A stretch of DNA of 64,000 bases, taken from positions 1 to 64,000 of the forward strand of contig JAUXUF010000072.1 in the NCBI GenBank assembly GCA_030684645.1, given 5' to 3'. The notes beneath the pieces were generated by a model, which did no database searches, had not been told where the DNA came from, and worked only from the letters and a program-made list of their open reading frames with translations. The stretch comes from Bacteroidota bacterium. Lineage in GTDB: Bacteria; Bacteroidota; Bacteroidia; Bacteroidales; Prolixibacteraceae. Below are positions 18,079 through 27,180 of the stretch, one piece after another; position 1 is the first letter of the stretch; every line of letters starts with the position of its first letter. The position numbers and the translations under genes were made by a program.

Positions 18079-18213
18079 GCTTGAATATGCTTTACCAAAA
18101 CCCGAATAAAGGTAGTTTTTAAATGCAAGGTCGTTGATATAAAATTTACAGGTACCCGAAACGATTTCCTTGCCTTTAATGTTGTAACGCTCTACACGAT
18201 GGATCAAAAAGGT
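18079..18213 (-). pseudogene. Fragment of a DUF4143 AAA-type ATPase
   Basis: Read on the minus strand, this stretch encodes FLIHRVERYNIKGKEIV and KFYINDLAFKNYLYSGFGKA. These match the region just after the AAA core in prokaryotic ATP-binding proteins with a DUF4143 domain. The P-loop half, the start codon and the C-terminal nuclease-like part are all missing, and the reading continues into unrelated residues on both sides. It is best read as the remnant of a deleted gene downstream of the TOTE pair. Confidence 0.6.
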
Positions 18214-18244
18214 ATTTCTTGTTATTTTTGTAAAAAACATCTGA

Positions 18245-18490
18245 CAAAATGGAAAAATTATTTCAATTCTCAGCATCCACCCTTTTTTTGTCTGACTAAC
18301 AACCATTCCTGCCAGATTAAGTCCCTGTTTTGTCAACTAATATTCTATGCCTGTCAGATATGTAACAATCCTGGAGAATAAACTCCTTAGTTTTTCAGAT
18401 ACATAACTATCTCAGCCAGGTCTGTTCCTCATTTTGCCTGACTTGTTTCTATTTTTGAGAATGAAGACCCTTGCTTGTCAGATACATTCC
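18245..18490. repeat. Degenerate tandem periodicity of about 21/42 bases
   Basis: Short variants of TGTCAGATA recur near 18290, 18310, 18331, 18353, 18395, 18436 and 18477. Spacings are close to 21 or 42 bases: GTCTGACTA, GCCAGATTA, GTCAACTAA, GTCAGATAT, TTCAGATAC, GCCTGACTT, GTCAGATAC. Intervening bases are only weakly similar. No gene is visible. It may be a decayed tandem array or degraded coding repeats. It lies between the DUF4143 fragment and a terminator. Confidence 0.4.
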
Positions 18491-18571
18491 CTTCCGTGCG
18501 AACGAGTGATGATCTTTGTCGAAACATCTCCCTTTTGAGTTTGGAACTTTTCTGTTGTTACCAGATTAATA

Positions 18572-18619
18572 AAAAACTCCTGCACGGAAGTACGGAAGTA
18601 TTGATCCCGGCAGGAGTTT
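18572..18619 (-). terminator. Rho-independent terminator of the gene at 18714-19436
   Basis: AAACTCCTGC (18574-18583) and GCAGGAGTTT (18610-18619) form a perfect 10-bp stem. On the minus strand the stem is followed by a T tract, so it is oriented to end transcription of the minus-strand gene whose stop codon is at 18714. The distance of about 95 bases is occupied by an interspersed repeat. Confidence 0.7.
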
Positions 18620-18639
18620 CTCCTATCTTTTGCAGACGC

Positions 18640-18695
18640 TGACAGCCTGCCAGCCGAAGCCTTGGCGCAGGCAGGGTTTTTCAAACGCTGTCAGG
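18640..18695. repeat. Interspersed repeat with GCCTGCCAGC / GGCGCAGGC core
   Basis: The segment contains GACAGCCTGCCAGCC, then GCCTTGGCGCAGGCAGG, and ends CGCTGTCAGG. It has inverted symmetry at both the inner (CCTGC/GCAGG) and outer (CTGACAG/CTGTCAG) arms. It is much richer in GC than its surroundings and resembles a repeat widely scattered in Bacteroidota genomes. It lies between a gene stop and its terminator. Confidence 0.5.
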
Positions 18696-18713
18696 TCAGG
18701 CATATATTCAAAG

Positions 18714-19436
18714 TTACGGAGCGGTTACCGTTGACGTTTTATGCGCTGAACCTAAATTACCAACGACTTTACTAAAGGTAAACTGTTCTTTCTTTACCGC
18801 ATCATACTGGTAATAATTGGAGACTTTTTTACAAATTCCGATTATCTCGTCGTAGATGGCATTAAAAACTTCAGCAACTTCTTTGGTTATTTCTTTCGTT
18901 GATAACTTGAAACCTTCCTGACTAATGTTCGCTTGCGTAAAGGTATTGGCATAATCCATGATGTTGCTGATCAGCACATCAGACATTCCTTTCCCGACAA
19001 TTTGACCTCGAAGTGAGCCGGTCATGTTGGTTTTGAAAGAATAAAGCAATTGCACCAGCGACTCCTGGTTCCCTTTCTGTACGCCTCTCAAATGTTTTGA
19101 AAAACCAAGCGTGTTCAGTATTTCATCTCGCGTTGCAGGTTCTGCCTTAAAGTCGTCGTCGATTTGTGTTTTAAAAAATGAAAGGTTCCTTTTGGCAGAT
19201 ACCTGAATGGCCGACAACCCCGAAGTGGCATCGCGCAGGCCTTTTTTTGCATCGATGCCCAGATGGGTTTCAATGGTTTGGTCGATGCGCAAAACCAGGT
19301 TCGTTGCATATTCTTCAGTCCAGTCGTTACGGGCAGCAGACAATTCTGAAATGTTCGACTTAAAATTTCCGGCAATGGTTTTGGATGTCAATAACATATC
19401 GACATCCTTGTAGCTGTAATTTCGATTTTTTGTCAT
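18714..19436 (-). CDS. Conserved hypothetical protein of unknown function
   Basis: A 240-residue protein with no signal peptide and no membrane segment. It is predicted mostly helical and polar, with a Lys-rich N-terminus (MTKNRNYSYKDVDMLLTSKT) and Thr/Ser-rich stretches. No catalytic or metal-binding motif is evident. I do not recognise the family, although similar soluble proteins of this size occur in Bacteroidota. It is monocistronic, with its own terminator at 18572-18619, and closes the accessory island that begins with the TOTE-type gene. A role linked to those genes is not supported by anything visible. Confidence 0.7.
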   Translation of the reverse strand: MTKNRNYSYKDVDMLLTSKTIAGNFKSNISELSAARNDWTEEYATNLVLRIDQTIETHLGIDAKKGLRDATSGLSAIQVSAKRNLSFFKTQIDDDFKAEPATRDEILNTLGFSKHLRGVQKGNQESLVQLLYSFKTNMTGSLRGQIVGKGMSDVLISNIMDYANTFTQANISQEGFKLSTKEITKEVAEVFNAIYDEIIGICKKVSNYYQYDAVKKEQFTFSKVVGNLGSAHKTSTVTAP

Positions 19437-19535
19437 GGTGATTTGAATTTGGTTAATAATGAATGTGTTAAGAATTTAATCGTTAAACCACATTGCTAAA
19501 TCTCGACAATTGATTTGATTATAATATCGACTACA

Positions 19536-20639
19536 TTAATTGTAATTCCCATGTTTTTTACACAATTCGATAAACTTAAGCACCCTTTCCGGTGATACGT
19601 CATGTTGGATAATATGTGCCGGGGCGATCATGTAACCTCCACCTTTGCCCAAAATGTTGATTTTTTCGATGATGTCGCGTTCAAGTTCCTCTGCACTTCC
19701 GTTAGGTAGCAATTCCTGCTGATCAATGGCACCCCAAAAAGCAAATTTATCGCCAAATCTATTTTTCATGTCATGAGGTAAATGCCCCGGAACGCCCGGC
19801 TGAACGGGGTTGAATACCTCAAACCCGATTTCCCGGATGTCATCAAGGAGTTCGGCCACAGCCCCGTCACAATGGAGAATAGGGATGATATCTGGCTTGG
19901 CTTCTTTGAAACGGTCGATCATTTTTTTGTAGAGAGGTTTTAGCTGCTCACGAAAAGTTTCCGGTGACATGATCAGGCTGGCCTGAGTGCCAAAATCATC
20001 GCCAACCCAGATGGCATCCACCCCTATTTCTATCAAACGTAAGCCGATCCTGGTCTGAAATTCCGTGCAGGCTTCAAATAATGGGATCACATATTCAGTC
20101 TCCATCATCATGTCGACCAGTAGTTTCTCCATGCCCACCAACTGCTGCGCCAATGAGAAAATCGTCACTTCAATATCCCCAATAACCAGGTAGGCGTTTT
20201 TGTACTTTTTTACCAATGCTTCAGCGTCCCGAAAACGGCCTGGTGCATCCGGATCAGGAAACCGGTAGGCTTCAATTTCAGCCTTCGTTTCAACCTGGGC
20301 CAATGGATGTTCAAGCACTTCCACATAAACATCCCCCTGGCGCATCCGCATCTGGTATTCATTGAGCCAGGTGCCTTTGTCATCTTTCAATATACGGTAA
20401 TCATCCGAAACGGATGCCCCGGTTATCACGACGTCGCTGCCTAAGGCAACCCTTATTTCATTGGCGCTGATGCGGTAAGTTACATCTTCGTAAAGGTTAT
20501 CTGTATAGTGGACCGGTATTCCCAATACTTTCCCAAAATGATCGGCCAGCTGGCGACATAAATCAAACTGGACCGGAACCCGGTCGGGTAATCCGGGTAA
20601 CCGTTTGAATGCTTTTAAAACACGTTCTCTTGAGTTCAT
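19536..20639 (-). CDS. Uroporphyrinogen decarboxylase-superfamily protein in PUL 2
   Basis: A 367-residue TIM-barrel protein of the UroD superfamily, which includes heme UroD and the corrinoid:CoM methyltransferases MtaA/CmuA. Visible signatures are the N-terminal MNSRERVLKAFKR, AIWVGDDFGTQASLIMSPE, PIIPILHCDGAV-like HCDG near residue 275, and GEVFNPVQPG-like FEVFNPVQPGVPG. The His and Cys of HCDG are where metal-binding members place zinc ligands. It is not the heme enzyme: the N-terminal UroD RQAGR signature is absent and the context is catabolic. Such paralogues often end sulfated-glycan loci in Bacteroidota and Planctomycetota, with a role still unknown. It is the last gene of PUL 2, 36 bases after a sulfatase. 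Confidence 0.85.
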   Translation of the reverse strand: MNSRERVLKAFKRLPGLPDRVPVQFDLCRQLADHFGKVLGIPVHYTDNLYEDVTYRISANEIRVALGSDVVITGASVSDDYRILKDDKGTWLNEYQMRMRQGDVYVEVLEHPLAQVETKAEIEAYRFPDPDAPGRFRDAEALVKKYKNAYLVIGDIEVTIFSLAQQLVGMEKLLVDMMMETEYVIPLFEACTEFQTRIGLRLIEIGVDAIWVGDDFGTQASLIMSPETFREQLKPLYKKMIDRFKEAKPDIIPILHCDGAVAELLDDIREIGFEVFNPVQPGVPGHLPHDMKNRFGDKFAFWGAIDQQELLPNGSAEELERDIIEKINILGKGGGYMIAPAHIIQHDVSPERVLKFIELCKKHGNYN

Positions 20640-20675
20640 GGGGATATTTATAGATGATTATTATTAGTTTTACAA

Positions 20676-22322
20676 TTAGTGTTTGGGTTTTACAAATCCA
20701 TCTACTCTCTGTGCAGCTGTCGGGTGGGGATTCTGTGCCTTATAATTTTTCGTGAGATTTTCCCATTTAGCTTTCATCATTTTCACCCGTTCGGGATATT
20801 TAGTTGAGAGGTCATTTTTTTCGCTTCGATCATTTGCCAGGTTATAAAGACCCCACTGGTGTTTATCGAGCTCTGATGCCACTAACTTCCAATCTCCCAT
20901 CCTCAAAGCATAGTTACCCTCGTGATTGAAGTAAATAAAATCATGTTTAACTGAATTATCTTTATAAAATGAAGGGACTAAGCTAACTCCATGGAGTTTG
21001 GGATAATCTTTTGATGTTTCACTATAGGGGTCGATATTGCCCGCCAACTCCAAAATAGTTGGCAACATATCTACCAAATGACCGGGGTTGTATCTTAATT
21101 CATTTTTATTTTTGATTCCATTAGGCCAATGCACAATTAGTGGTGCAGAAATACCGCCTTCATGAACCCAGGCCTTACTCCGGCGGAGAGGAGTATTGGA
21201 GGCTGATGCCCAGCCAGGCCCTATACACAGATGGCTATCCTCTGAACCGGGTCGGGCATTTTTATCATGCCCTCTGCCCCTTACCATCATTTCGGCGCTG
21301 GCTCCATTGTCAGACAACACAAAAATTACCGTATTATCAAATTGATCCATTTCTTTGAGCTGCATAATAACCCTTCCTATTTCCTGATCCATACGGTCAA
21401 CCATAGCAGCATGGATGGACATCTTCATTGATTGAAACTTTTGCTGCTCATTGTTTAGTGTATTCCATGGTCTGGCTTCGAACACTTCATCCGGGCCTAA
21501 TGTATCAAGCAGCATTTTATCGTCCTGATAATACCACCTTGCCCGCGGCTCAAGTTCTGGAAGGCCGCAGTTGACAATGCCTGATTTCCTCAAATTTGCC
21601 AATCGTCTTTCTCTAATTTTATCCCATCCATCCTGATAGGTATTCTTATACTTATCTATGTCCTCTTGTGGCGCCTGCACCGGGAAATGCGGGGAGGTAT
21701 ATGCCAGGTATAAGAAGAAGGGCTGTTGAGAATAGTTTGTGCCATGCTCCTTCAACTCCTTAATGGCATGATCAGTAATGGCAATGGTGGTGTAGTAATT
21801 TTTTTTTGCTTTATTATCATACTTGATTGGAATGTCGTTTTCAAAATCTTTTGGATCGTATTGATTTAATAAGTTATCCACCCAATACGACTGATCAAAA
21901 CCTGCATCAGTATATGGTTTTGGTAATTCAAGTACATGCCATTTCCCTGAGTGGTAGCATCGATAGCCTTGTGGCTTTAGTAGTTGTGGAATAGTTCGGG
22001 ACCAGCCTTCTTCCCTGTTCTTTGCAGAAGATGGCCGCACTGCCTGGTAGTAGTATCCTGTGAGCAGGCTAGCACGGGTCGGCCAACAACGTCCAGCATT
22101 GTAGAACTGCGTAAAACGCAAACCATCTTTGGAAAGTTTGTCTATATTGGGAGTTTTTATTTCTCCTCCATAGCAACCAAGATCCGAATACCCCATATCA
22201 TCAGCAAGTATAATGACGATATTAGGGCGTAAATATTTTTGATGGTCATTGGATTTTTGGGCATACAAAGGAGTTGCTCCTATGCTTGCTGCTATACCTA
22301 GTGTAATAATTTTTGATTTCAT
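20676..22322 (-). CDS. S1-family formylglycine sulfatase (PUL 2, fifth)
   Basis: An exported sulfatase that removes sulfate esters from glycans. The start at 22322 (MKSKIITLGIAASIGATPLYA) is chosen because it gives a clean signal peptide; an in-frame ATG 18 codons upstream adds only a polar leader. The product has 548 residues. The metal-binding N-terminus is PNIVIILADDMGYSDLGCYG. The formylglycine Cys is residue 79 in RCWPTRASLLTG (CxPxR). VLSDNGASAEMM supplies further metal ligands. It lies in the minus-strand operon between PhyH and the UroD-like gene. No sulfatase-maturating enzyme is nearby, so it must be encoded elsewhere. Confidence 0.92.
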   Translation of the reverse strand: MKSKIITLGIAASIGATPLYAQKSNDHQKYLRPNIVIILADDMGYSDLGCYGGEIKTPNIDKLSKDGLRFTQFYNAGRCWPTRASLLTGYYYQAVRPSSAKNREEGWSRTIPQLLKPQGYRCYHSGKWHVLELPKPYTDAGFDQSYWVDNLLNQYDPKDFENDIPIKYDNKAKKNYYTTIAITDHAIKELKEHGTNYSQQPFFLYLAYTSPHFPVQAPQEDIDKYKNTYQDGWDKIRERRLANLRKSGIVNCGLPELEPRARWYYQDDKMLLDTLGPDEVFEARPWNTLNNEQQKFQSMKMSIHAAMVDRMDQEIGRVIMQLKEMDQFDNTVIFVLSDNGASAEMMVRGRGHDKNARPGSEDSHLCIGPGWASASNTPLRRSKAWVHEGGISAPLIVHWPNGIKNKNELRYNPGHLVDMLPTILELAGNIDPYSETSKDYPKLHGVSLVPSFYKDNSVKHDFIYFNHEGNYALRMGDWKLVASELDKHQWGLYNLANDRSEKNDLSTKYPERVKMMKAKWENLTKNYKAQNPHPTAAQRVDGFVKPKH

Positions 22323-22429
22323 AGCGAACATCTTTCTATTTAATCTATTGGTATCAACGTTTACATTTTTATTCAAAACTTACTATAGCCCATACTTTTG
22401 GTAATGGATTAGGCATAGAAAATGAAAAA

Positions 22430-23263
22430 TCAATAAAGAGGAACTTTTGATTTTGAATATATCAATGGGTTCTGTTCATCATCATTGAGCAAATCACCAA
22501 TTTTCAATTTAGCAACCTGTTCATCGCTAAGGATGTTCTGGATGCCATTGAATACAGCTCCATCAGGCATATATGCACAAGTCATAGCACGCCTGAACCC
22601 ATTGGTCATGTTAGCACCTGCCCCATGAATGGTTAAGCCATTATGAAAAGAACAGCTGCCAGCTTTCATTGGCACTGCTACTGATTTTGAATTTATAAAT
22701 TGAGGGTAAAATTCAAATATGGCATCCATATTTTTTCCAATGCCGGGGTTTTCAAAAGTTGTATGGTGATAAGATGACGGGATAAAATATAAACACCCGT
22801 TTTGATAGGTTGCATCATCTAAGGCCACCCAAATGGACAAGGCCCGTTTGTCGCTAAAAGACCAGAACGGTGTATCCAGGTGCCAGGACGTAGGATTTGC
22901 CCAGGGTCTTTTTACCAATGCCTGGTCATGCCATATACGGGTCCCATCCCAACCTACCAGCTCTGCCACCATTTTCCCCAGCCTTTCGTCCAGCATAATC
23001 TGCTTTACTTTTTCATTGGTTTGCCATAGGTTCAACATCTGATCGAATACCTTTCCATAATAATCGGCATCTTTATTAATGCCATCATCTTTCCCTGTTT
23101 TAGTTTCTTTGCCTGGAAATTTTTTACCACCACGTTGTTCCACAGCATCAGTAACTGACTGCCGCCAAAATGAGAGTTCTTCCTGATTAAGAAAATCTTC
23201 TACCAGTAAATATCCATCCTGCTGATAAGACTGAATTTGTTCTTGTGTGAGCAATGTTTTCAT
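22430..23263 (-). CDS. Phytanoyl-CoA dioxygenase-family Fe(II)/2-oxoglutarate oxygenase
   Basis: A 277-residue cytoplasmic oxygenase of the PhyH family. The facial triad is H128 and D130 in SWHLDTPFW and H213 in GLTIHGAGANM. R224 or R225 in NGFRRAM is placed to bind 2-oxoglutarate. Family members hydroxylate acyl-CoAs, ectoine and many small molecules, and the substrate is unknown. Its place between rhamnose mutarotase and a sulfatase suggests an oxidative step on a sugar or a methyl/ether substituent released from the polysaccharide (inference). It has no signal peptide. Confidence 0.88.
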   Translation of the reverse strand: MKTLLTQEQIQSYQQDGYLLVEDFLNQEELSFWRQSVTDAVEQRGGKKFPGKETKTGKDDGINKDADYYGKVFDQMLNLWQTNEKVKQIMLDERLGKMVAELVGWDGTRIWHDQALVKRPWANPTSWHLDTPFWSFSDKRALSIWVALDDATYQNGCLYFIPSSYHHTTFENPGIGKNMDAIFEFYPQFINSKSVAVPMKAGSCSFHNGLTIHGAGANMTNGFRRAMTCAYMPDGAVFNGIQNILSDEQVAKLKIGDLLNDDEQNPLIYSKSKVPLY

Positions 23264-23354
23264 GATTTTTATTTTTAATTTATAATACTCTTATTATTGT
23301 TTTGAATGTACTTAAAAGACTTTCTCTTGAAATCATAATCTAACTGCATTTTCT

Positions 23355-23669
23355 TTAATCCTGATGAAAAACTTCTTTTAAATCAATTACAACCGGTGAG
23401 TTATCAGGGTTCACCTCCATAATGCCGGACATATAATCCCACCACCTGCGTACAATTTCAGTTTGTGGCAACTTATCGGAGGTATTACTGTCAACAAGTT
23501 TTTGGGTAGCAAAAAGAATATTGGTCTCTTTATCCCAATAGATGGAATAATCAAATACTCCCGCTTTGTTTAACTCCCCGGCCAGTTCCGGCCAAATTTC
23601 ATCGTGCCGTTTTTTGTACTCATCTTCAAAACCGGCTTTTAATTTCATTTTAAAGGCTACACGTTTCAT
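23355..23669 (-). CDS. rhaM: L-rhamnose mutarotase
   Basis: A 104-residue cytoplasmic mutarotase that interconverts alpha- and beta-L-rhamnose. Residues corresponding to the characterised E. coli enzyme are all present at the same positions: Y18, H22, Y41 and W76. The C-terminal RWWDYMSGIMEVNPDNSPV is the family signature. The related L-fucose mutarotase group is a less likely alternative. It lies next to the GH106 rhamnosidase, which supports rhamnose as a released sugar. No rhamnose isomerase, kinase or aldolase is in the window. Confidence 0.93.
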   Translation of the reverse strand: MKRVAFKMKLKAGFEDEYKKRHDEIWPELAGELNKAGVFDYSIYWDKETNILFATQKLVDSNTSDKLPQTEIVRRWWDYMSGIMEVNPDNSPVVIDLKEVFHQD

Positions 23670-23761
23670 TGTTTTTACTTTTGTTATTGAATTTTTAGCA
23701 AATCTTTACAACCTCAACGCCAAATCCGGCTATCCTGTTTTTAATTTGTTCCTGATCAAAT

Positions 23762-26700
23762 TTACTTCCGCGACTGAATGTATACAGGTCCAAACAATCC
23801 GGATGGTTGCAACGGACTTGAAGGAGTATATGGGTTAACGGGACACCAGGTCAACCTTTTTTCGATTGGTAGTTTACTATCCCCAATCAGGCGGTTCATC
23901 CAGGTATTCACCACTTCAATCATTAATTCATTTTCACCTTGTTTGACCAATTTACTGATGTCAAGCTGATACGGCGCCGTCCATAATCCACCGGCGTACG
24001 TTCCGTTTACTATAACTTTTGCCATTGCTGTAAAACTGCCTAGGTTGATGATCACTTTCTTGCCTTCGGGAAGCTGATCCAGCTTGAATTTGCAGTTGTA
24101 AAAAGCTGTTCCTGAATAGTATTTAATCCGCTCGTCAGTAGAAGTGGTCCAATCCTGAAGGGTTTCGAAAACCACAGGCTGTTCCGGGCCACGCTGCGAA
24201 GCATCGAAGGCAACTGTCCAAGGGCCTTTCAGGTCAGCTAAAATAGATGGTTCAGGATAATTGGCTTCCACACCACTTGCCGATGCTTTTCCTGTCTGCT
24301 GACGAAAAACTATAAATACACTTTCGTAAGGGGCTAATTTTAAGGGAACAGTTGTACTGTTTTCTTTCTGCCCGTAAGCCGGAAGTTTACGAATCGAACC
24401 GGTAGTTGCTTCCCAGAGTTCGGGCTGCATCCCTTTTACCCTGAATTCAGGAGTAACTATTTTTGTTTCTTTGGTTTGGTTCGAAACAAAATAGATTTCT
24501 CCGTTGCCCAATGTACGGTGTCCGTAATGGATTGACTTATCTTCAGGCAATTTACAGTCTGGTACACAATTGATCAGCGCAAAAGCCTCTCTCATATCCA
24601 TTCCATTAATAATCATTCCTTTTCCGAATTTACGTGATTTTACTTTCACGCCATCTACATCGCCCCACAATTCGGAAGCCAGTGTTTTGACCTGTTGATC
24701 GGCGTTGGGCTGGTTTTGCAAACTGGGTGAAAGCCTGGGGACAGGGCCCAATACAACCGCGCCGTCCCTGACCAACTGTTTGATTTTAGCCAGCAGTTCA
24801 GGCCGCATAGTTTCCAGTTTTGGCAACACCAGAATCCGGTATTGAGTTCCGTGAGGCAATGTGATCAGCCCGTCTTTTACGATCATATATTTTTCAATGA
24901 CCTCGGCATTCATATAGTCGAACTGATAGCCTGCCGGAAGGGACGGATCAGTGACTCCGGTCATTTTGGGGGCATCTTCGCCAATGAAATAGGCCACATC
25001 GGCCACGTTCAATCCCTGCTGAAGCATGAAGTTCGTCCTTTTCAGGTATTGTGTATAAACATCTATCTGCGAAAACCAGGTGTTCTTTCGGTTAAACTCA
25101 TTGCCAAACCAGGCATTCATTCCGGGATTTTTATCTTCGTAAGGCTGGGTAATGTATACGTGCAGCAATGTATTGTTGATCCCTTCGGCAAAAAAACGGT
25201 CGCCCCTTTGTTTGATCGTTCCCGGATACCGGCTGAATGGACTACCTGCGCAGGTATTCGATTCCGCTGAGATTTTTGTCTTCCCGTAGATGTGACCGCA
25301 GGAGGTTGCAGCGCGGTTTTCGATGTCCCCAAGCTCACCTTCGCTCCAAAATTCACCTCCAATTTCGTCCGACTGACCTCCGTACATTAAAAATTCGCTT
25401 GGAAAGCCCCAGTGACCGTAACATTCCAACCACGTGTGCAACCCATATTTGTGGCTAATATCTCTCAACCCGCCTACATAATCATAAGCTACTTTGTCGG
25501 CAACCATTCGGCGTATGTCCCATAAAAACCGGTCCGATGCCAGTTCGCTGTTCACAACCAGTCCTTTGTATACCGGAAGATATGGAACTGCATCGTAACC
25601 ATATCGCTGTTTGAATTCAGCAAGAAAATCATCTGTAAAATTTTGTCCACCGGTCTCGTAGCTATCCTGAACTACCACTTTAAAGGTTTTGCGGTCGGCC
25701 TCCGGAATGCGTCTCAGAATTTCGCCCATGTGTCCATAGAAGTGTTTTTCTACAAGTTTCTTGCTCATCTTGTCCACTTCGTAACCGGTAGCTTCGGGAG
25801 AGGCCGGGCTGTTAACTGTACCGGTCGGGGTCATTCCGGTGCGAAGGATAACCCAATCACCTTCGGGAACTTCCCAGCTAAGGGTACCGTCAGCTGCAAG
25901 AAATTTTGTGATGTCCACCACTTTTGATGCATCGATTACAGTAGCCTTGTCATCTACTTCCGGTTGTTGAGCCCATTGATAGTCTTTCCAGTATGGCAAC
26001 GGCGTAGGATGCATCTTGGCCAGTGTCTTTTCACTGTACCGCTCCACACGCGGAGCAGCAGACAGCACTACTTCAACAAGGCCACTGTTCGACATCTCGT
26101 TTTTGATGACCAGTCGGAAATTGTTAGCTGTGGTAGCAGGAAAGGACACCACAACTGGTGCATAGGGTTCAAAACCAACATGGAGGGTAGGATTGGAACG
26201 GTTGATTTGAAATTCGGAAAGGGTGCGGTATTCACCGTTCGCTGCTTTCACCTGAAAAAGAGCCGTTGCCATCATACGTTGTTCGGTTGAACGAATGGAA
26301 AGACTGCGTGCCGTAAAAGGTTTTTTGGCGTCGAAATTGATCGTAAATTCAGCTCCTGCCGGGAAATTAATCCCGGTTTTTTTGTCGCCATCACAGATTT
26401 TTGAAAGTCCGGCAATTTTTGGTGCAGAGGTAATTGTTCCATTTTGGTTATTCAGAACAAGTCGGTCATCTTTTGGTGCGGGGTAAGCAATCACTTTCAC
26501 ATCCTGAAAAATTGCGATTGGCTTTTCTAATTTTTGAGAAAGTCTCAACGGTCCCTTCACATGTATTTCAGAGGAAATAAGGTAGCGCATGGCATCCTCC
26601 GATTTTATCCATGGACCGCCCGACTGGCTCCATCCCGGAGAGTTGAAAATCCCTATTTCGATGTTCAACTCAGTGGCCGTTTTCAGCACGGCATGGAGGA

Positions 26701-27001
26701 TGTTCCACCACTCTTCGCTGAGCATTTTCACTTTTCCATAAGGAACATCAGCTAGTCCTATATTTCCGATGAATGCCCTGTTAATGCCGGCTTTTTTCAT
26801 TGATTGGAGATCGTTGATCACTCCTTCTTTCGAAATATTATCGGAAATCCAGTACCAGTAAACGCTGGTTTGAATGGAGTCGGGTGGGGTGATAAAACCA
26901 CCTTGTAGCGCCTCGTGCGAAATTTTTGAATTATCTGTCGCGCATGCTGTGATAAAAAATGTAGCTGCCAGACAGATAATCAATAAGAATGTGTTTTTCA
27001 T
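23762..27001 (-). CDS. GH106-family alpha-L-rhamnosidase, lipoprotein
   Basis: A 1079-residue enzyme that removes terminal alpha-L-rhamnose. The N-terminal signal ends in the lipobox FFITACATD (C20), so it is membrane-anchored. The family-typical opening is SVYWYWISDNISKEGVINDL and MKKAGINRAFIGNIG. A TIM-barrel region follows with NSPGWSQSGGPW and VVQDSYETGGQNFTDDF. The C-terminal beta-sandwich has the GH2-like jelly-roll VIINLGSFTAMAKVIVNG and ends WCPVNPYTPSSPLQPSGLFG. The length is normal for GH106. Metal-dependent inverting catalysis is known for the family; I did not assign the catalytic glutamates. It lies directly upstream of rhaM in the operon. Confidence 0.9.
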   Translation of the reverse strand: MKNTFLLIICLAATFFITACATDNSKISHEALQGGFITPPDSIQTSVYWYWISDNISKEGVINDLQSMKKAGINRAFIGNIGLADVPYGKVKMLSEEWWNILHAVLKTATELNIEIGIFNSPGWSQSGGPWIKSEDAMRYLISSEIHVKGPLRLSQKLEKPIAIFQDVKVIAYPAPKDDRLVLNNQNGTITSAPKIAGLSKICDGDKKTGINFPAGAEFTINFDAKKPFTARSLSIRSTEQRMMATALFQVKAANGEYRTLSEFQINRSNPTLHVGFEPYAPVVVSFPATTANNFRLVIKNEMSNSGLVEVVLSAAPRVERYSEKTLAKMHPTPLPYWKDYQWAQQPEVDDKATVIDASKVVDITKFLAADGTLSWEVPEGDWVILRTGMTPTGTVNSPASPEATGYEVDKMSKKLVEKHFYGHMGEILRRIPEADRKTFKVVVQDSYETGGQNFTDDFLAEFKQRYGYDAVPYLPVYKGLVVNSELASDRFLWDIRRMVADKVAYDYVGGLRDISHKYGLHTWLECYGHWGFPSEFLMYGGQSDEIGGEFWSEGELGDIENRAATSCGHIYGKTKISAESNTCAGSPFSRYPGTIKQRGDRFFAEGINNTLLHVYITQPYEDKNPGMNAWFGNEFNRKNTWFSQIDVYTQYLKRTNFMLQQGLNVADVAYFIGEDAPKMTGVTDPSLPAGYQFDYMNAEVIEKYMIVKDGLITLPHGTQYRILVLPKLETMRPELLAKIKQLVRDGAVVLGPVPRLSPSLQNQPNADQQVKTLASELWGDVDGVKVKSRKFGKGMIINGMDMREAFALINCVPDCKLPEDKSIHYGHRTLGNGEIYFVSNQTKETKIVTPEFRVKGMQPELWEATTGSIRKLPAYGQKENSTTVPLKLAPYESVFIVFRQQTGKASASGVEANYPEPSILADLKGPWTVAFDASQRGPEQPVVFETLQDWTTSTDERIKYYSGTAFYNCKFKLDQLPEGKKVIINLGSFTAMAKVIVNGTYAGGLWTAPYQLDISKLVKQGENELMIEVVNTWMNRLIGDSKLPIEKRLTWCPVNPYTPSSPLQPSGLFGPVYIQSRK

Positions 27002-27180
27002 TGTATTTAGATTTAGTTGTATTTTCCGTTTATCATTTATATTTCAACATTATAGAATTCATCGTTATTTTGGTATTGGAACCGAACGACTTGTCAGCAA
27101 TCCATTGCAAGAATCAAAAGAGTGGTTTTAATATTTTATTTCATAGGATTATCATTTTTACCGGGATGCTGAAAAAGATA

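Noticed and set aside
18046-18710. CRISPR array in the TOTE island
   Set aside because: The recurring words are short and inexact, spacings vary between 20 and 42 bases, and no cas gene is present.
19536-20639. Heme-pathway hemE
   Set aside because: The heme UroD N-terminal signature is missing and the gene is embedded in a glycan operon.
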